This document shows positions 52,111 to 60,179 of a DNA stretch of 64,000 bases, piece by piece; the stretch's first letter is position 1, and each line of letters opens with the position of its first letter. Source of the DNA: Saccharopolyspora_C sp047200635 (GTDB lineage Bacteria > Actinomycetota > Actinomycetes > Mycobacteriales > Pseudonocardiaceae); assembly GCF_047200635.1 (NCBI RefSeq), contig NZ_JBJZOI010000025.1:1-64000 (forward strand). The letters are read 5' to 3'. The translations under genes and the position numbers were made by a program. The notes below the pieces were generated by a model. The model ran no database searches. It was given only the letters and a program-made list of their open reading frames with translations, and had not been told where the DNA came from.

Positions 52111-53367
52111 GTGCCACGCCCGCTGTGGCGACAGCTGTGGGACTCCCCGCGCTCCGCGGTGTTCGACGTGCTGCTGGTCGCCGTCCTGATCCCGCTCGGC
52201 CCGATCCTGGCGTCGTTCTACCCGCCGGACGTGCCGCCGGAGGTCGCCGACCACAGCTGGATCGGCGGCCGCGCGGTCGCGGACTCGATCTCGCTGCTGT
52301 GCGCGCTGGCGCTCGTGGCTCGCCGCCGGTTCTCGGTGCCGCTGCTGGCCGCCGGGGTGGCGCTGAGCGCGGTGCACGCGGTCACGTTCTCGGCCGGGAT
52401 CGGGCCGCTGCTGCCGATGAACCAGCGCACCGATCCGTGGGTTCCCGCCGAGCTCGGGTTCGCGATCTACGCCTTCACGGCCTACGAGACGCGGCGCGCG
52501 CACCGGATCATCGGCTGGGTCCTGCTGGTGGCGGCGGTGTTCCTCGCGATGCGGCCCTGGACGGCACCGGAGGGCGAGACGCTGAACAACGCGATCTGGT
52601 GCACCGCGTTCCCGGCCGTGCTCGGGTTGTGGATCGGTGCTCGGCGGCGACTCGTCGGGGCCCTGGAGGACCGGGCCGACCGCGCGGAGCGCGAGCAGCA
52701 CCTGCTGGCCGAGCGGGCGCGCGCGGACGAGCGGGCGAAGATGGCCACCGAGATGCACGACGTGGTCACGCACCGGGTGAGCCTGATGGTGCTGCGGGCG
52801 GGAGCGCTCGGGGTGACCGCACCGGACGAGCCCACCCGGGCCGCCGCCGAGGAGCTGCGCGCGGGCGGTTGCCAGGCGCTCGACGAGCTGCGCGACTTCG
52901 TCGGCGTGCTGCGCTCCGGCACCGGGCAGCGAGCCGGGGGCGCCGCCGCGGAACCCCTGCCGGACCTGTCCGGGTTGATCGCCGAGACCGAGGCCGTGGG
53001 GATCCCGGTGCGGCTGACGGAGTTCGGCAGCGCCACCTCGGTGTCGCCCTCGGTGGGCCGGACCGCTTACCGGGTGGTGCAGGAGGCGCTGACGAACGTG
53101 CACAAGCACGCGCCGGGCAGCGAGGTCGACGTGCACGTGGAGTACGCACCGGACCGGGTGCGGCTCGCGGTGCGCAACTCCCGTCCGGCTCCCGGCGGGC
53201 GCGGCGAGCTGGCCGGGCTCGGTTCCGGCTCGGGGCTGCTGGGGCTGCGGCAACGGGTGGAGCTGGTGGGCGGCAGCTTCCGATCCGGTCCGAACGGCGA
53301 TGGCGGTTTCGAGGTCGGTGCCATACTTCCGGGGTACGTGCCCACGGCCGAAGCCGGAACCGGCTAG
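52111..53367 (+). CDS. Sensor histidine kinase (HisKA_3 type)
   Basis: A 418-aa kinase. The N-terminal region has about four to five membrane segments (VFDVLLVAVLIPLGPILASF, SISLLCALALVA). A coiled linker (RADRAEREQHLLAERARADE) precedes the phosphoacceptor His in TEMHDVVTHRVSLM, and a HATPase domain has NVHKHAPGS (N box) and GSGLLGLRQRVEL. It pairs with the response regulator 25 nt downstream. The GTG at 52111 gives the coherent start PRPLWRQLWDSPRSAV. Signal unknown. Confidence 0.93.
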   Translation: MPRPLWRQLWDSPRSAVFDVLLVAVLIPLGPILASFYPPDVPPEVADHSWIGGRAVADSISLLCALALVARRRFSVPLLAAGVALSAVHAVTFSAGIGPLLPMNQRTDPWVPAELGFAIYAFTAYETRRAHRIIGWVLLVAAVFLAMRPWTAPEGETLNNAIWCTAFPAVLGLWIGARRRLVGALEDRADRAEREQHLLAERARADERAKMATEMHDVVTHRVSLMVLRAGALGVTAPDEPTRAAAEELRAGGCQALDELRDFVGVLRSGTGQRAGGAAAEPLPDLSGLIAETEAVGIPVRLTEFGSATSVSPSVGRTAYRVVQEALTNVHKHAPGSEVDVHVEYAPDRVRLAVRNSRPAPGGRGELAGLGSGSGLLGLRQRVELVGGSFRSGPNGDGGFEVGAILPGYVPTAEAGTG

Positions 53368-53392
53368 CGCCTTGGCGAACGGGGACTCCGGG

Positions 53393-54052
53393 TTGAGCGA
53401 ACCGATCCGCGTCGTGCTGGTCGACGACGAGCCGATGGTGTGCGCGCACCTGCGCACGATCCTCGGTTCGGCGCCGGACATCGAGGTCGTCGGGGACGCG
53501 CAGGACGGTGCGGCGGCGGTGGAGGCCGTGGTGCGGCACCGGCCGCGGGTGGTGCTGATGGACCTGCGGATGCCGGGGGTGGACGGGCTGATCGCGACCG
53601 AGCGGATCCGCGAACTGCCGGAGCCGCCCGCGGTGGTGGCGCTGACGACCTTCGACGCGGACCAGTACGTGCTGCGGGCGCTGCGCGCGGGCGCCTCCGG
53701 TTTCCTGGTGAAGTCCACGCCGCCGGAGGACCTGATCGGTCTGGTCCGGGTGGCCGCCGACGGGCACACCGTGCTGTCGCCGGAGGCGGCCAAGCGGCTG
53801 GTCGCGGCCTCCGCCGGGCAGAGCGCCGGGCAGCGGCGCGCGCTGGCGGCGATCCGGGAGCTCAGCGAGCGCGAGCGGGAAGTGCTGACCGGGATCGGCG
53901 AAGGCCTGTCCAACGCCCAGATCGGTGAGCGGCTGTTCCTCTCCGAGGCCACGGTGAAGGGCTACGTCTCGCGCACCCTGGTCAAGCTGGAGTGCGCGAA
54001 CCGGGTCCAGGCGGGCTTGATCGCCCACGAGGCGGGCATCACCCGCCGCTGA
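53393..54052 (+). CDS. LuxR/NarL-type response regulator
   Basis: A 219-aa regulator. Receiver: RVVLVDDEPMVCAHL, phosphoacceptor Asp in VVLMDLRMPGVDG, switch region in VALTTFDADQYVLRALRAGASGF (in pieces) and Lys in FLVKSTPP. The LuxR helix-turn-helix has LSEREREVLTGIGEGLSNAQI and EATVKGYVSRTLVKL. A TTG at 53393 after GGGGACTCCGGG is used; another TTG at 53372 is possible. It is the partner of the kinase immediately upstream. Confidence 0.92.
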   Translation: MSEPIRVVLVDDEPMVCAHLRTILGSAPDIEVVGDAQDGAAAVEAVVRHRPRVVLMDLRMPGVDGLIATERIRELPEPPAVVALTTFDADQYVLRALRAGASGFLVKSTPPEDLIGLVRVAADGHTVLSPEAAKRLVAASAGQSAGQRRALAAIRELSEREREVLTGIGEGLSNAQIGERLFLSEATVKGYVSRTLVKLECANRVQAGLIAHEAGITRR

Positions 54053-54210
54053 GCGCGGGGCGCCCGGCGCGGGTGCTCAGCGACTCCGTCGCGGGGGCGA
54101 CCGTTCCGCCACGCGCCGAGCGCGCGCGGCAGAGGCCGCTCCTCCGCCGAGGGAGCCGCTGAGCTCCCGCCACCGGCACCGGCGGGCGAGCCCGGACCGA
54201 AGACGCCGGG

Positions 54211-55161
54211 TCAGGCCCAGAGCTGTCCGTCGAGGCGCTGCGCGGCCTCGTCGAGGGTGCCGCCGTAGGCGCCGGTGGAGAGGTACTTCCAGCCCGCGTC
54301 GGCCACCACGAACACGATGTCCGCCGCTTCCCCCGCGGCAGCGGCCTTTTCCCCGATGGTCAGCGCCGCGTGCAGCACGCCCCCGGTGGAGATCCCCGCG
54401 AAGATGCCCTCCGATTCGAGCAGCTGCCGGGTGCGGCGCAGCGCGTCGTAGGAGCCCACCGAGAACCGGCGGGACAGCACGGAGGGGTCGTAGAGCTCCG
54501 GCACGAAGCCCTCGTCGAGGTTGCGCAGCCCGTACACCAGCTCGCCGTAGCGCGGCTCGGCCGCGACGACCTGCACCCCGGGCTTGTGCTCGTGCAGGTA
54601 CCGGCCCACCCCGACGAGGGTGCCGGTGGTGCCCAGCCCGGCGACGAAGTGGGTGACCCCGGGCAGGTCCCGCAGGATTTCCGGCCCGGTCCCCCGGTAG
54701 TGCGCGTCGGCGTTCGCCGAGTTGCCGTACTGGTAGAGCATCACCCAGTCCGGGTTCTGCTGGGCCAGCTCCTTCGCGACCGCGACCGCCTGGTTCGAGC
54801 CGCCCGCCGCGGGCGAGGACACGATGCGCGCGCCGAAGGCCTGGAGGAGCTGCCTGCGCTCCTCCGAGGTGTTCTCCGGCATCACGCACACCAGGCCGTA
54901 GCCCTTGAGCTTCGCGGCCATCGCCAGCGAGATGCCGGTGTTGCCGGAGGTGGGCTCCAGGATGGTGCAGCCCGCGGTGAGCCTGCCCTCCTTCTCCGCG
55001 GCCTCGACCATGGACAGCGCGGCGCGGTCCTTGATCGAGCCGGTCGGGTTCCGGTCCTCCAGCTTAGCCCACAGCCGCACGTCGGCGGCGGGCGAGAGGT
55101 TCGGCAAGCCCACCAGCGGGGTGTCACCGAGCGCGTCGAGCAGCGAGTCGTACCGGGCCAC
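54211..55161 (-). CDS. cysM: CysO-dependent cysteine synthase (CysM)
   Basis: A 316-aa fold-II PLP enzyme. PLP-lysine: Lys44 in NPTGSIKDRAA. Substrate loop EPTSGNTGISLAMAA and glycine-rich phosphate loop GLGTTGTLVGVG. It is the third gene of mec+-cysO-cysM. In Mycobacterium tuberculosis the homologue uses O-phosphoserine and the thiocarboxylate of CysO as sulfur donor to build cysteine, and this context argues for the same pathway. GTG start. Confidence 0.95.
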   Translation of the reverse strand: MARYDSLLDALGDTPLVGLPNLSPAADVRLWAKLEDRNPTGSIKDRAALSMVEAAEKEGRLTAGCTILEPTSGNTGISLAMAAKLKGYGLVCVMPENTSEERRQLLQAFGARIVSSPAAGGSNQAVAVAKELAQQNPDWVMLYQYGNSANADAHYRGTGPEILRDLPGVTHFVAGLGTTGTLVGVGRYLHEHKPGVQVVAAEPRYGELVYGLRNLDEGFVPELYDPSVLSRRFSVGSYDALRRTRQLLESEGIFAGISTGGVLHAALTIGEKAAAAGEAADIVFVVADAGWKYLSTGAYGGTLDEAAQRLDGQLWA

Positions 55162-55187
55162 GACGAGCCTCCAGTCTCAGCGGGAGA

Positions 55188-55466
55188 TCAGCGCATACCG
55201 CCGGCGACGGCGGGCAGGATCGTCACGCTGTCGCCGTCGGCGACCCCGGCCTCCAGGCCACCGGCGAAGCGCACGTCCTCGTCGTTGACGTAGATGTTGA
55301 CGAAGCGGTGCAGCGAGCCCTCCTTGACCAAGCGGTCCTTGAGCCCGCCGTGCTTGCTGTCGAGGTCGTTGATGACCTCGGCGACGGTGCTGCCGCTGGC
55401 CTCGACGGACTTCTGCCCGTCGGTGTGGCTGCGCAGGATGGTGGGGATCGAGACCTTGACTGCCAT
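55188..55466 (-). CDS. cysO: Sulfur-carrier protein CysO with a two-residue C-terminal extension
   Basis: A 92-aa MoaD/ThiS-type ubiquitin-fold carrier: VKVSIPTILRSHTDGQKSV, FVNIYVNDEDVRFAGGL and DSVTILPAVAGG, close to mycobacterial CysO. The functional diglycine is followed by Met-Arg before the stop, so it is not the free C terminus. It would need trimming before adenylation and thiocarboxylation; the adjacent Mec+ JAMM protease is the obvious candidate. The ATG follows GGGAGG. Confidence 0.95.
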   Translation of the reverse strand: MAVKVSIPTILRSHTDGQKSVEASGSTVAEVINDLDSKHGGLKDRLVKEGSLHRFVNIYVNDEDVRFAGGLEAGVADGDSVTILPAVAGGMR

Positions 55467-55552
55467 GGTTGGAACCTCCCTGTCCACGAGGACTGCTGAA
55501 CGGAACTTGCGCGCGCGCCGGGACCGCCGCGCGCGGGGGCGGCGGAGCGGGC

Positions 55553-56008
55553 TCAGCCCTGGTCGGGCACCTCGTCCGCGCCGGTGTGGGCGAACATGTA
55601 GGACTCCACGATCTCCACCGGCTCCTCGGTCACCGCGCCGTCGAGGATGCGGTACGAGCGCAGCTCGTGGGTCTGCGGGTCCCTGGTGGAGACGAGGACG
55701 TAGTGCGCGCCGGGCTCCGAGGCGAACGAGACGTCGGTGCGCGACGGGTACGCCTCGGTGGCCGTGTGGGAGTGGTAGATGACGACGGGCTCCTCGTCGG
55801 CCTCGTCCATCCCGCGCCAGACCTTCAGCTGTTCGCCGGAGTCGAAGCGGTAGAAGGTCGGCGAACGCTCCGCGTTGATCATTTCGATGAACCGCTCGGG
55901 CCGGTCCGACCCCTCCGGCCCCGCGATGACGCCGCACGCCTCGTCGGGATGATCCCGCCGAGCATGCTCGACCATCGCATCCACGAGGTCGCGTCGAATC
56001 ACCAGCAC
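55553..56008 (-). CDS. mec: Mec+ family JAMM metalloprotease (CysO-cysteine peptidase)
   Basis: A 151-aa M67-family zinc peptidase. The JAMM site is HSHTATEAYPSRTD with an upstream Glu in DEACGVIAG. In mycobacteria Mec+ releases cysteine from the CysO-cysteine adduct. Here it may in addition trim the CysO tail. The start is ambiguous among ATG 56017, GTG 56014 and GTG 56008; the last has the best-spaced AGTAGG site. First gene of the cysteine operon. Confidence 0.94.
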   Translation of the reverse strand: MLVIRRDLVDAMVEHARRDHPDEACGVIAGPEGSDRPERFIEMINAERSPTFYRFDSGEQLKVWRGMDEADEEPVVIYHSHTATEAYPSRTDVSFASEPGAHYVLVSTRDPQTHELRSYRILDGAVTEEPVEIVESYMFAHTGADEVPDQG

Positions 56009-56102
56009 GGGCACCATCCTACTGAGTGGGGCACCGGTGTCCAGAATGCGGAACGCGAATCGTCCGGTGCCGTTTGCGTGGTCAACGTCGGCTCACGATC
56101 GT

Positions 56103-57140
56103 TCATTCCCGCGCCGAGGGGTAGAGGCTCGTGTAGGACGTCACCTCGCCGATCGGCTCGGCCGCGAGCACGGCCCGCACGATGGCGCGGCTGACGACCT
56201 CGGCGGCCACCGCGCACACCTCGTCGAGCACCGCCACCCAGCCCTCACCCGGCTCGCGGTCCCCGGTGGCGAGGGCGAACACGGTGTCCCCGTCGACCAT
56301 CGCGTGCGCCGGGCGGATCGCCCTGGCCAGCCCGTCCTGGCCCGCGACGGCGACCCGGCGGCACTGAGCCTTGGTGAGCGCCAGGTCGACGGCGACCGCG
56401 CCGATCGTGGTGTTCAGCGGGCGGGACGTGGTGCCGCGCCGACCGGGTCGCCCGGCGGCGAGGTCGTTGCGCGGCCGGGCCGCGGCGATCTCCTCGGGCG
56501 CGGGCGCGCGCAGACCCGGGTACCGCTCCCAGGGCAACCCGGTCTCCGGGTCGATCACGGAACCGCTGGAGTTCACCGCGAACAGCGCCCCGACCGTCAC
56601 GTCCGCATCGAGCGCGGCGCTGCGGAACACCGCGCTGGCGGTGCCGACCCCGCCCTTGAGCGCACCCGCGACAGCGCCCGTCCCGGCGCCGACGTTGCCC
56701 TGCTCCGCGTTGTCCGCCCCGGCGGCCGCGCAGGCGAGGCGGCCGAACTCGGCGTCCGGCCGGTTGCCCCAGTCGCTCATCGGCAGGTCGAACAGGACAG
56801 CAGCGGGCACGATCGGCACCACCTCGTGCGGCTCGGAACCGACCGGCAGGCCGTGGCCGCGCTCGCCGAGCCAGCGCATCGCGCCGTCGGCGGCGGCGAG
56901 CCCGTAGGCGCTGCCCCCGCTGAGCACCACGGCGTGCGCCCGCGGCACCAGGTGCGTCGGGTCCAGCACGTCGGTCTCCCGGGTGCCCGGCCCGCCGCCG
57001 CGCACGTCGACCGCCGCCGCTGCCCCCTCCGGCACCAGGATCGCGCTCGTCCCGGTGGCCCAGTGCTCGTCGCAACGCTGGTGGTGCCCCACGAGCACCC
57101 CGCGCACGTCCACGATCGCGTCCCGCGCTCCGCTGTCCAT
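56103..57140 (-). CDS. P1/DmpA family aminopeptidase (S58)
   Basis: A 345-aa self-processing Ntn-type peptidase. Seen: VGHHQRCDEHWATGTSAIL, VVLSGGSAYGLAAADGAM, GNVGAGTGAVAGALKGG and FAVNSSGSVIDP, where cleavage before a Ser would generate the nucleophile. The C-terminal GDTVFALATG is typical. Homologues are D- or beta-aminopeptidases, or autoprocessed proteins of unclear role. It lies between DUF2017 and mec+ as in mycobacteria. Confidence 0.92.
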   Translation of the reverse strand: MDSGARDAIVDVRGVLVGHHQRCDEHWATGTSAILVPEGAAAAVDVRGGGPGTRETDVLDPTHLVPRAHAVVLSGGSAYGLAAADGAMRWLGERGHGLPVGSEPHEVVPIVPAAVLFDLPMSDWGNRPDAEFGRLACAAAGADNAEQGNVGAGTGAVAGALKGGVGTASAVFRSAALDADVTVGALFAVNSSGSVIDPETGLPWERYPGLRAPAPEEIAAARPRNDLAAGRPGRRGTTSRPLNTTIGAVAVDLALTKAQCRRVAVAGQDGLARAIRPAHAMVDGDTVFALATGDREPGEGWVAVLDEVCAVAAEVVSRAIVRAVLAAEPIGEVTSYTSLYPSARE

Positions 57141-57272
57141 GCGCGCATCCTCCCCCGCGCGACATCGGGTCCGGGCGGGACTCGCCCCGCGGCAGCGCCG
57201 CTGCCGGGGCCTCGAACGGCGAGCGCCGCCGGGCGCGTCGGGGGCCGAGCTCCCACCGCGCCCTTCGGGCAG

Positions 57273-57836
57273 TCAGCGGGCGACGGCCTCGACCAAGCTG
57301 TCCTGCACCCAGGTGAGCCACTGGTAGACCCCGAGGTGCTCGCGGCGGAGCTCGTCCTCCGGGGGTTCCTCCGGCATCTCGTCCCGCACGTCGAGCGCGG
57401 TGCCGAGCGCGAGCCGGACGTCGTTGAGGGCGGCCATCCAGTGATCGGCCTGCTCCCCGCTGAGCACGACCCGCCCGCCCTCGCGGGGGCAGGTGTCCAG
57501 CACCACGGTGGCGACCCCGGTCTTGGTGTCGACCAGTTCGGGCTCGTAGAGGGAGCGCATCGCCCCGGCCGCTTCCGGCTGCTCCTCGTCGGTCTCGCCG
57601 GTCTCCGGGTCGCGGTGGTAGAAGTCCGGCAGCAGCCGCCCCAGCACGCGGTCCTCGGGCGGGGTGGAGGGACCGGTGCGGATCCCGGTGAGCTCGGCGA
57701 GCTCGTCCTGCGGGGTCTCCTCGGCGCGGGCCGTGAGCATGTCCTTGATCTGGCCGACGAGCCCGCGGATCACGGCCGCTTCCTGCTGGGACAGCTCGGC
57801 GACCACGTGCCCGTTCTTGCGAGTCCAGCCGTTCAC
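57273..57836 (-). CDS. DUF2017 family protein
   Basis: A 187-aa protein whose gene follows clpS at 4 nt. DUF2017 features: VAELSQQEAAVIRGLVGQI, DRVLGRLLPDFY, EPELVDTKTGVATVVLD and ADHWMAALNDVRLALGT. Soluble and acidic, unknown function. The conserved coupling to clpS suggests a link with ClpS-mediated degradation; that is inference. GTG start. Confidence 0.93.
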   Translation of the reverse strand: MNGWTRKNGHVVAELSQQEAAVIRGLVGQIKDMLTARAEETPQDELAELTGIRTGPSTPPEDRVLGRLLPDFYHRDPETGETDEEQPEAAGAMRSLYEPELVDTKTGVATVVLDTCPREGGRVVLSGEQADHWMAALNDVRLALGTALDVRDEMPEEPPEDELRREHLGVYQWLTWVQDSLVEAVAR

Positions 57837-57840
57837 CTGA

Positions 57841-58134
57841 TCACGAGTCTTTCTGCATCGTGGCCCACAGGCCTGCGGCGTGCAGTTTCGCGACGTCCCC
57901 CTCGACCTTCTCCTTCGCGCCCGAGGAGACGGCCGCGCGACCCTTGTGGTGGACGTCGAGCATGAGCTTGGTCGCGTGGTCCCGGCTGTAACCGAAGATC
58001 TTCTGAAGAACGTAGGTCACGTAGGACATCAGGTTCACCGGATCGTTCCAGACCACGGTGACCCACGGCTTGTCCTCGTCTCCGAGTTCAGCCGGTTCCA
58101 GTTGCGCGCGCTCCAGTTCAGCGGGCGAGGTCAT
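57841..58134 (-). CDS. clpS: ATP-dependent Clp protease adaptor ClpS
   Basis: A 97-aa N-end rule adaptor that delivers substrates to ClpC/ClpA. Seen: WVTVVWNDPVNLMSYVTYVL, FGYSRDHATKLMLDVHHKG and the C-terminal HAAGLWATMQ. The ATG at 58134 follows GGGGAC; the frame is open far upstream, antisense to pncB, without meaning. It diverges from pncB. Confidence 0.96.
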   Translation of the reverse strand: MTSPAELERAQLEPAELGDEDKPWVTVVWNDPVNLMSYVTYVLQKIFGYSRDHATKLMLDVHHKGRAAVSSGAKEKVEGDVAKLHAAGLWATMQKDS

Positions 58135-58239
58135 GTCCCCATGTTCGCACGTGGGCACGGACACGTCGTCGACCGCACGGCCAAATCGGGCACGACCTGC
58201 GGGCGAGGCGGGCGGTCGCGGGGACGTAACCTCTGATCC

Positions 58240-59550
58240 ATGACGGCAGCTGCCAGTACCGCGTTGCGGACGGATCACTACGAGCTGACCATGCTGGCCA
58301 GCGCCCTGCGGGACGGGACCGCCGAACGCCGTTGCGTGTTCGAGGCGTTCACCCGACGGTTGCCCGTCGGGCGGCGCTACGGCGTGGTCGGGGGCACCGA
58401 TCGGGTGCTGGCCGCGATCGAGGACTTCCGGTTCGACGAGGCGGAGCTGACCAGCCTCGCAGCGGACGGCGTCGTCGACGGCGACACCCTCGCCTGGCTG
58501 CGGGACTACCGCTTCACCGGCGACGTCGAGGGCTACCCGGAAGGCGAGCTCTACTTCCCCGGTTCCCCGCTGCTCACCGTGCGCGGCACCTTCGCCGAGG
58601 CGGTGCTGCTGGAGACGGTGATCCTGTCGATCCTGAACCACGACTCGGCGATCGCGGCCGCTGCGGCTCGGATGGTCTCGGCCGCGAACGGCCGCCGGAT
58701 CATCGAGATGGGATCGCGGCGCACCCACGAGGAGTCGGCCGTGGCGGCGGCGCGCATCGCCTACCTCTGCGGATTCACCGCCACCTCGAACCTGGAGGCG
58801 GGGCGCCGCTACCGGATCCCCACCACGGGGACCTCGGCCCACTCGTTCACGTTGCTGCACGACTCCGAGCGTGCCGCGTTCGAGTCGCAGATCGCCGCGC
58901 TCGGCGCGGACACGACACTCCTGGTGGACACCTACGACATCACCAAGGGCATCCAGACGGCCGTGGAGGTCGCCGGGTCGCGGCTCGGGGCGGTGCGGAT
59001 CGACTCGGGTGACGTGGGCGTGCTGGCGCGGCAGGCGCGGGAGCAGCTGGACTCGTTGGGCGCCACCGGCACCCGCATCGTGGTCTCGGGTGACCTGGAC
59101 GAGTACGCGATCGCGGCGCTGCGGGCCGAGCCGGTGGACGGTTACGGCGTCGGCACCTCCCTGGTCACCGGCTCGGGCGCGCCCACCGCGGGCATGGTCT
59201 ACAAGCTCACCGAGGTGGACGGCCGGGCGGTGGCCAAGCGCAGCTCGCACAAGGAGTCCCGGGGCGGGGCGAAGTCGGCGCTGCGCAGGCACAAGGAGAC
59301 CGGCACCGCGCTGGAGGAGGTCGTGTTCCGCACCGGCGCGGACGCGGTGGAGCCGAAGGCGGGCCCGAACGACCGGGTGGTGCCGATCCCGCTGGTGCGC
59401 GGCGGCGAGCGGGTCGAAGGCCTGCCGACGCTGGAGGACAATCGGGAGCGCCTGCGGCACGCCCTGGTGAGCCTGCCGTGGGAGGGCCTGACCCTCTCGA
59501 GCGGGGATCCCGCGATCCCGACGACCTTCCACTCCGAGGAGGAGCTGTGA
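58240..59550 (+). CDS. pncB: Nicotinate phosphoribosyltransferase
   Basis: A 436-aa NAD-salvage enzyme making nicotinate mononucleotide. Seen: TDHYELTMLASALRDG, FPGSPLLTVRGTFAEAVLLE, EMGSRRTHEESAV, the catalytic/autophosphorylated His region GTSAHSFTLLH, and SGDLDEYAI. The end overlaps pncA by 4 nt, so the pair converts nicotinamide to nicotinate to NaMN. ATG start. Confidence 0.96.
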   Translation: MTAAASTALRTDHYELTMLASALRDGTAERRCVFEAFTRRLPVGRRYGVVGGTDRVLAAIEDFRFDEAELTSLAADGVVDGDTLAWLRDYRFTGDVEGYPEGELYFPGSPLLTVRGTFAEAVLLETVILSILNHDSAIAAAAARMVSAANGRRIIEMGSRRTHEESAVAAARIAYLCGFTATSNLEAGRRYRIPTTGTSAHSFTLLHDSERAAFESQIAALGADTTLLVDTYDITKGIQTAVEVAGSRLGAVRIDSGDVGVLARQAREQLDSLGATGTRIVVSGDLDEYAIAALRAEPVDGYGVGTSLVTGSGAPTAGMVYKLTEVDGRAVAKRSSHKESRGGAKSALRRHKETGTALEEVVFRTGADAVEPKAGPNDRVVPIPLVRGGERVEGLPTLEDNRERLRHALVSLPWEGLTLSSGDPAIPTTFHSEEEL

Positions 59551-60128
59551 GCTCAGCGGTGCGCACGGCGCTGGTCGTGGTCGACGTCCAGCTGGACTTC
59601 TGCGAGGGCGGCGCGCTGGCCGTCGCGGGCGGGGCCGAGGTGGCCGCCGCGATCTCCCGCCACCTGGACGGCACCGACTACGACCAGGTCATCGCCACCC
59701 GGGACTACCACGTGGACCCCGGTGCCCACTTCAGCGCGGCCCCGGACTTCGTGCGCTCCTGGCCGGTGCACTGCGTGGCGGGCACGGCGGGCGCCGCGTT
59801 CCACCCGGAGCTGGAGGTGGGCCCGGTGCGGGAGGTCTTCTCCAAGGGGCAGTACTCCGACGGCTACTCCGGTTTCGAGGGCGTCGACCGCACCGGCCGC
59901 GGGCCCGCCGCGTGGCTGGGGGCGCACGGGGTGACCGACGTGGCGGTCGTCGGCATCGCCACCGACCACTGCGTGCGCGCCACGGCGCTGGACGCGGCGA
60001 AGGCCGGGTTCACCACCACGGTCCTGCTCGACCTCACGGCGGGCGTCTCCGCCGCCACCGTCGAGTCGGCGCTCACCGACCTGCGCGCCGCCGGCGTCGC
60101 CACCACCGGGTCCCCGATCGTGCGGTGA
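59547..60128 (+). CDS. pncA: Nicotinamidase
   Basis: A 193-aa isochorismatase-fold amidase. The catalytic Asp is in LVVVDVQLDFCEGG, Lys is in EVFSKGQYSDGYSGF and Cys in IATDHCVRATALDA. It produces nicotinate for the PncB step encoded directly upstream. The GTG overlaps the pncB stop; GAGGAG lies just upstream. Confidence 0.95.
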   Translation: MSSAVRTALVVVDVQLDFCEGGALAVAGGAEVAAAISRHLDGTDYDQVIATRDYHVDPGAHFSAAPDFVRSWPVHCVAGTAGAAFHPELEVGPVREVFSKGQYSDGYSGFEGVDRTGRGPAAWLGAHGVTDVAVVGIATDHCVRATALDAAKAGFTTTVLLDLTAGVSAATVESALTDLRAAGVATTGSPIVR

Positions 60129-60179
60129 GCCGGGATCTCCCGGCGGCGCGGTCGGGGGCGGGCGGTAGCGTTCGCGGGC

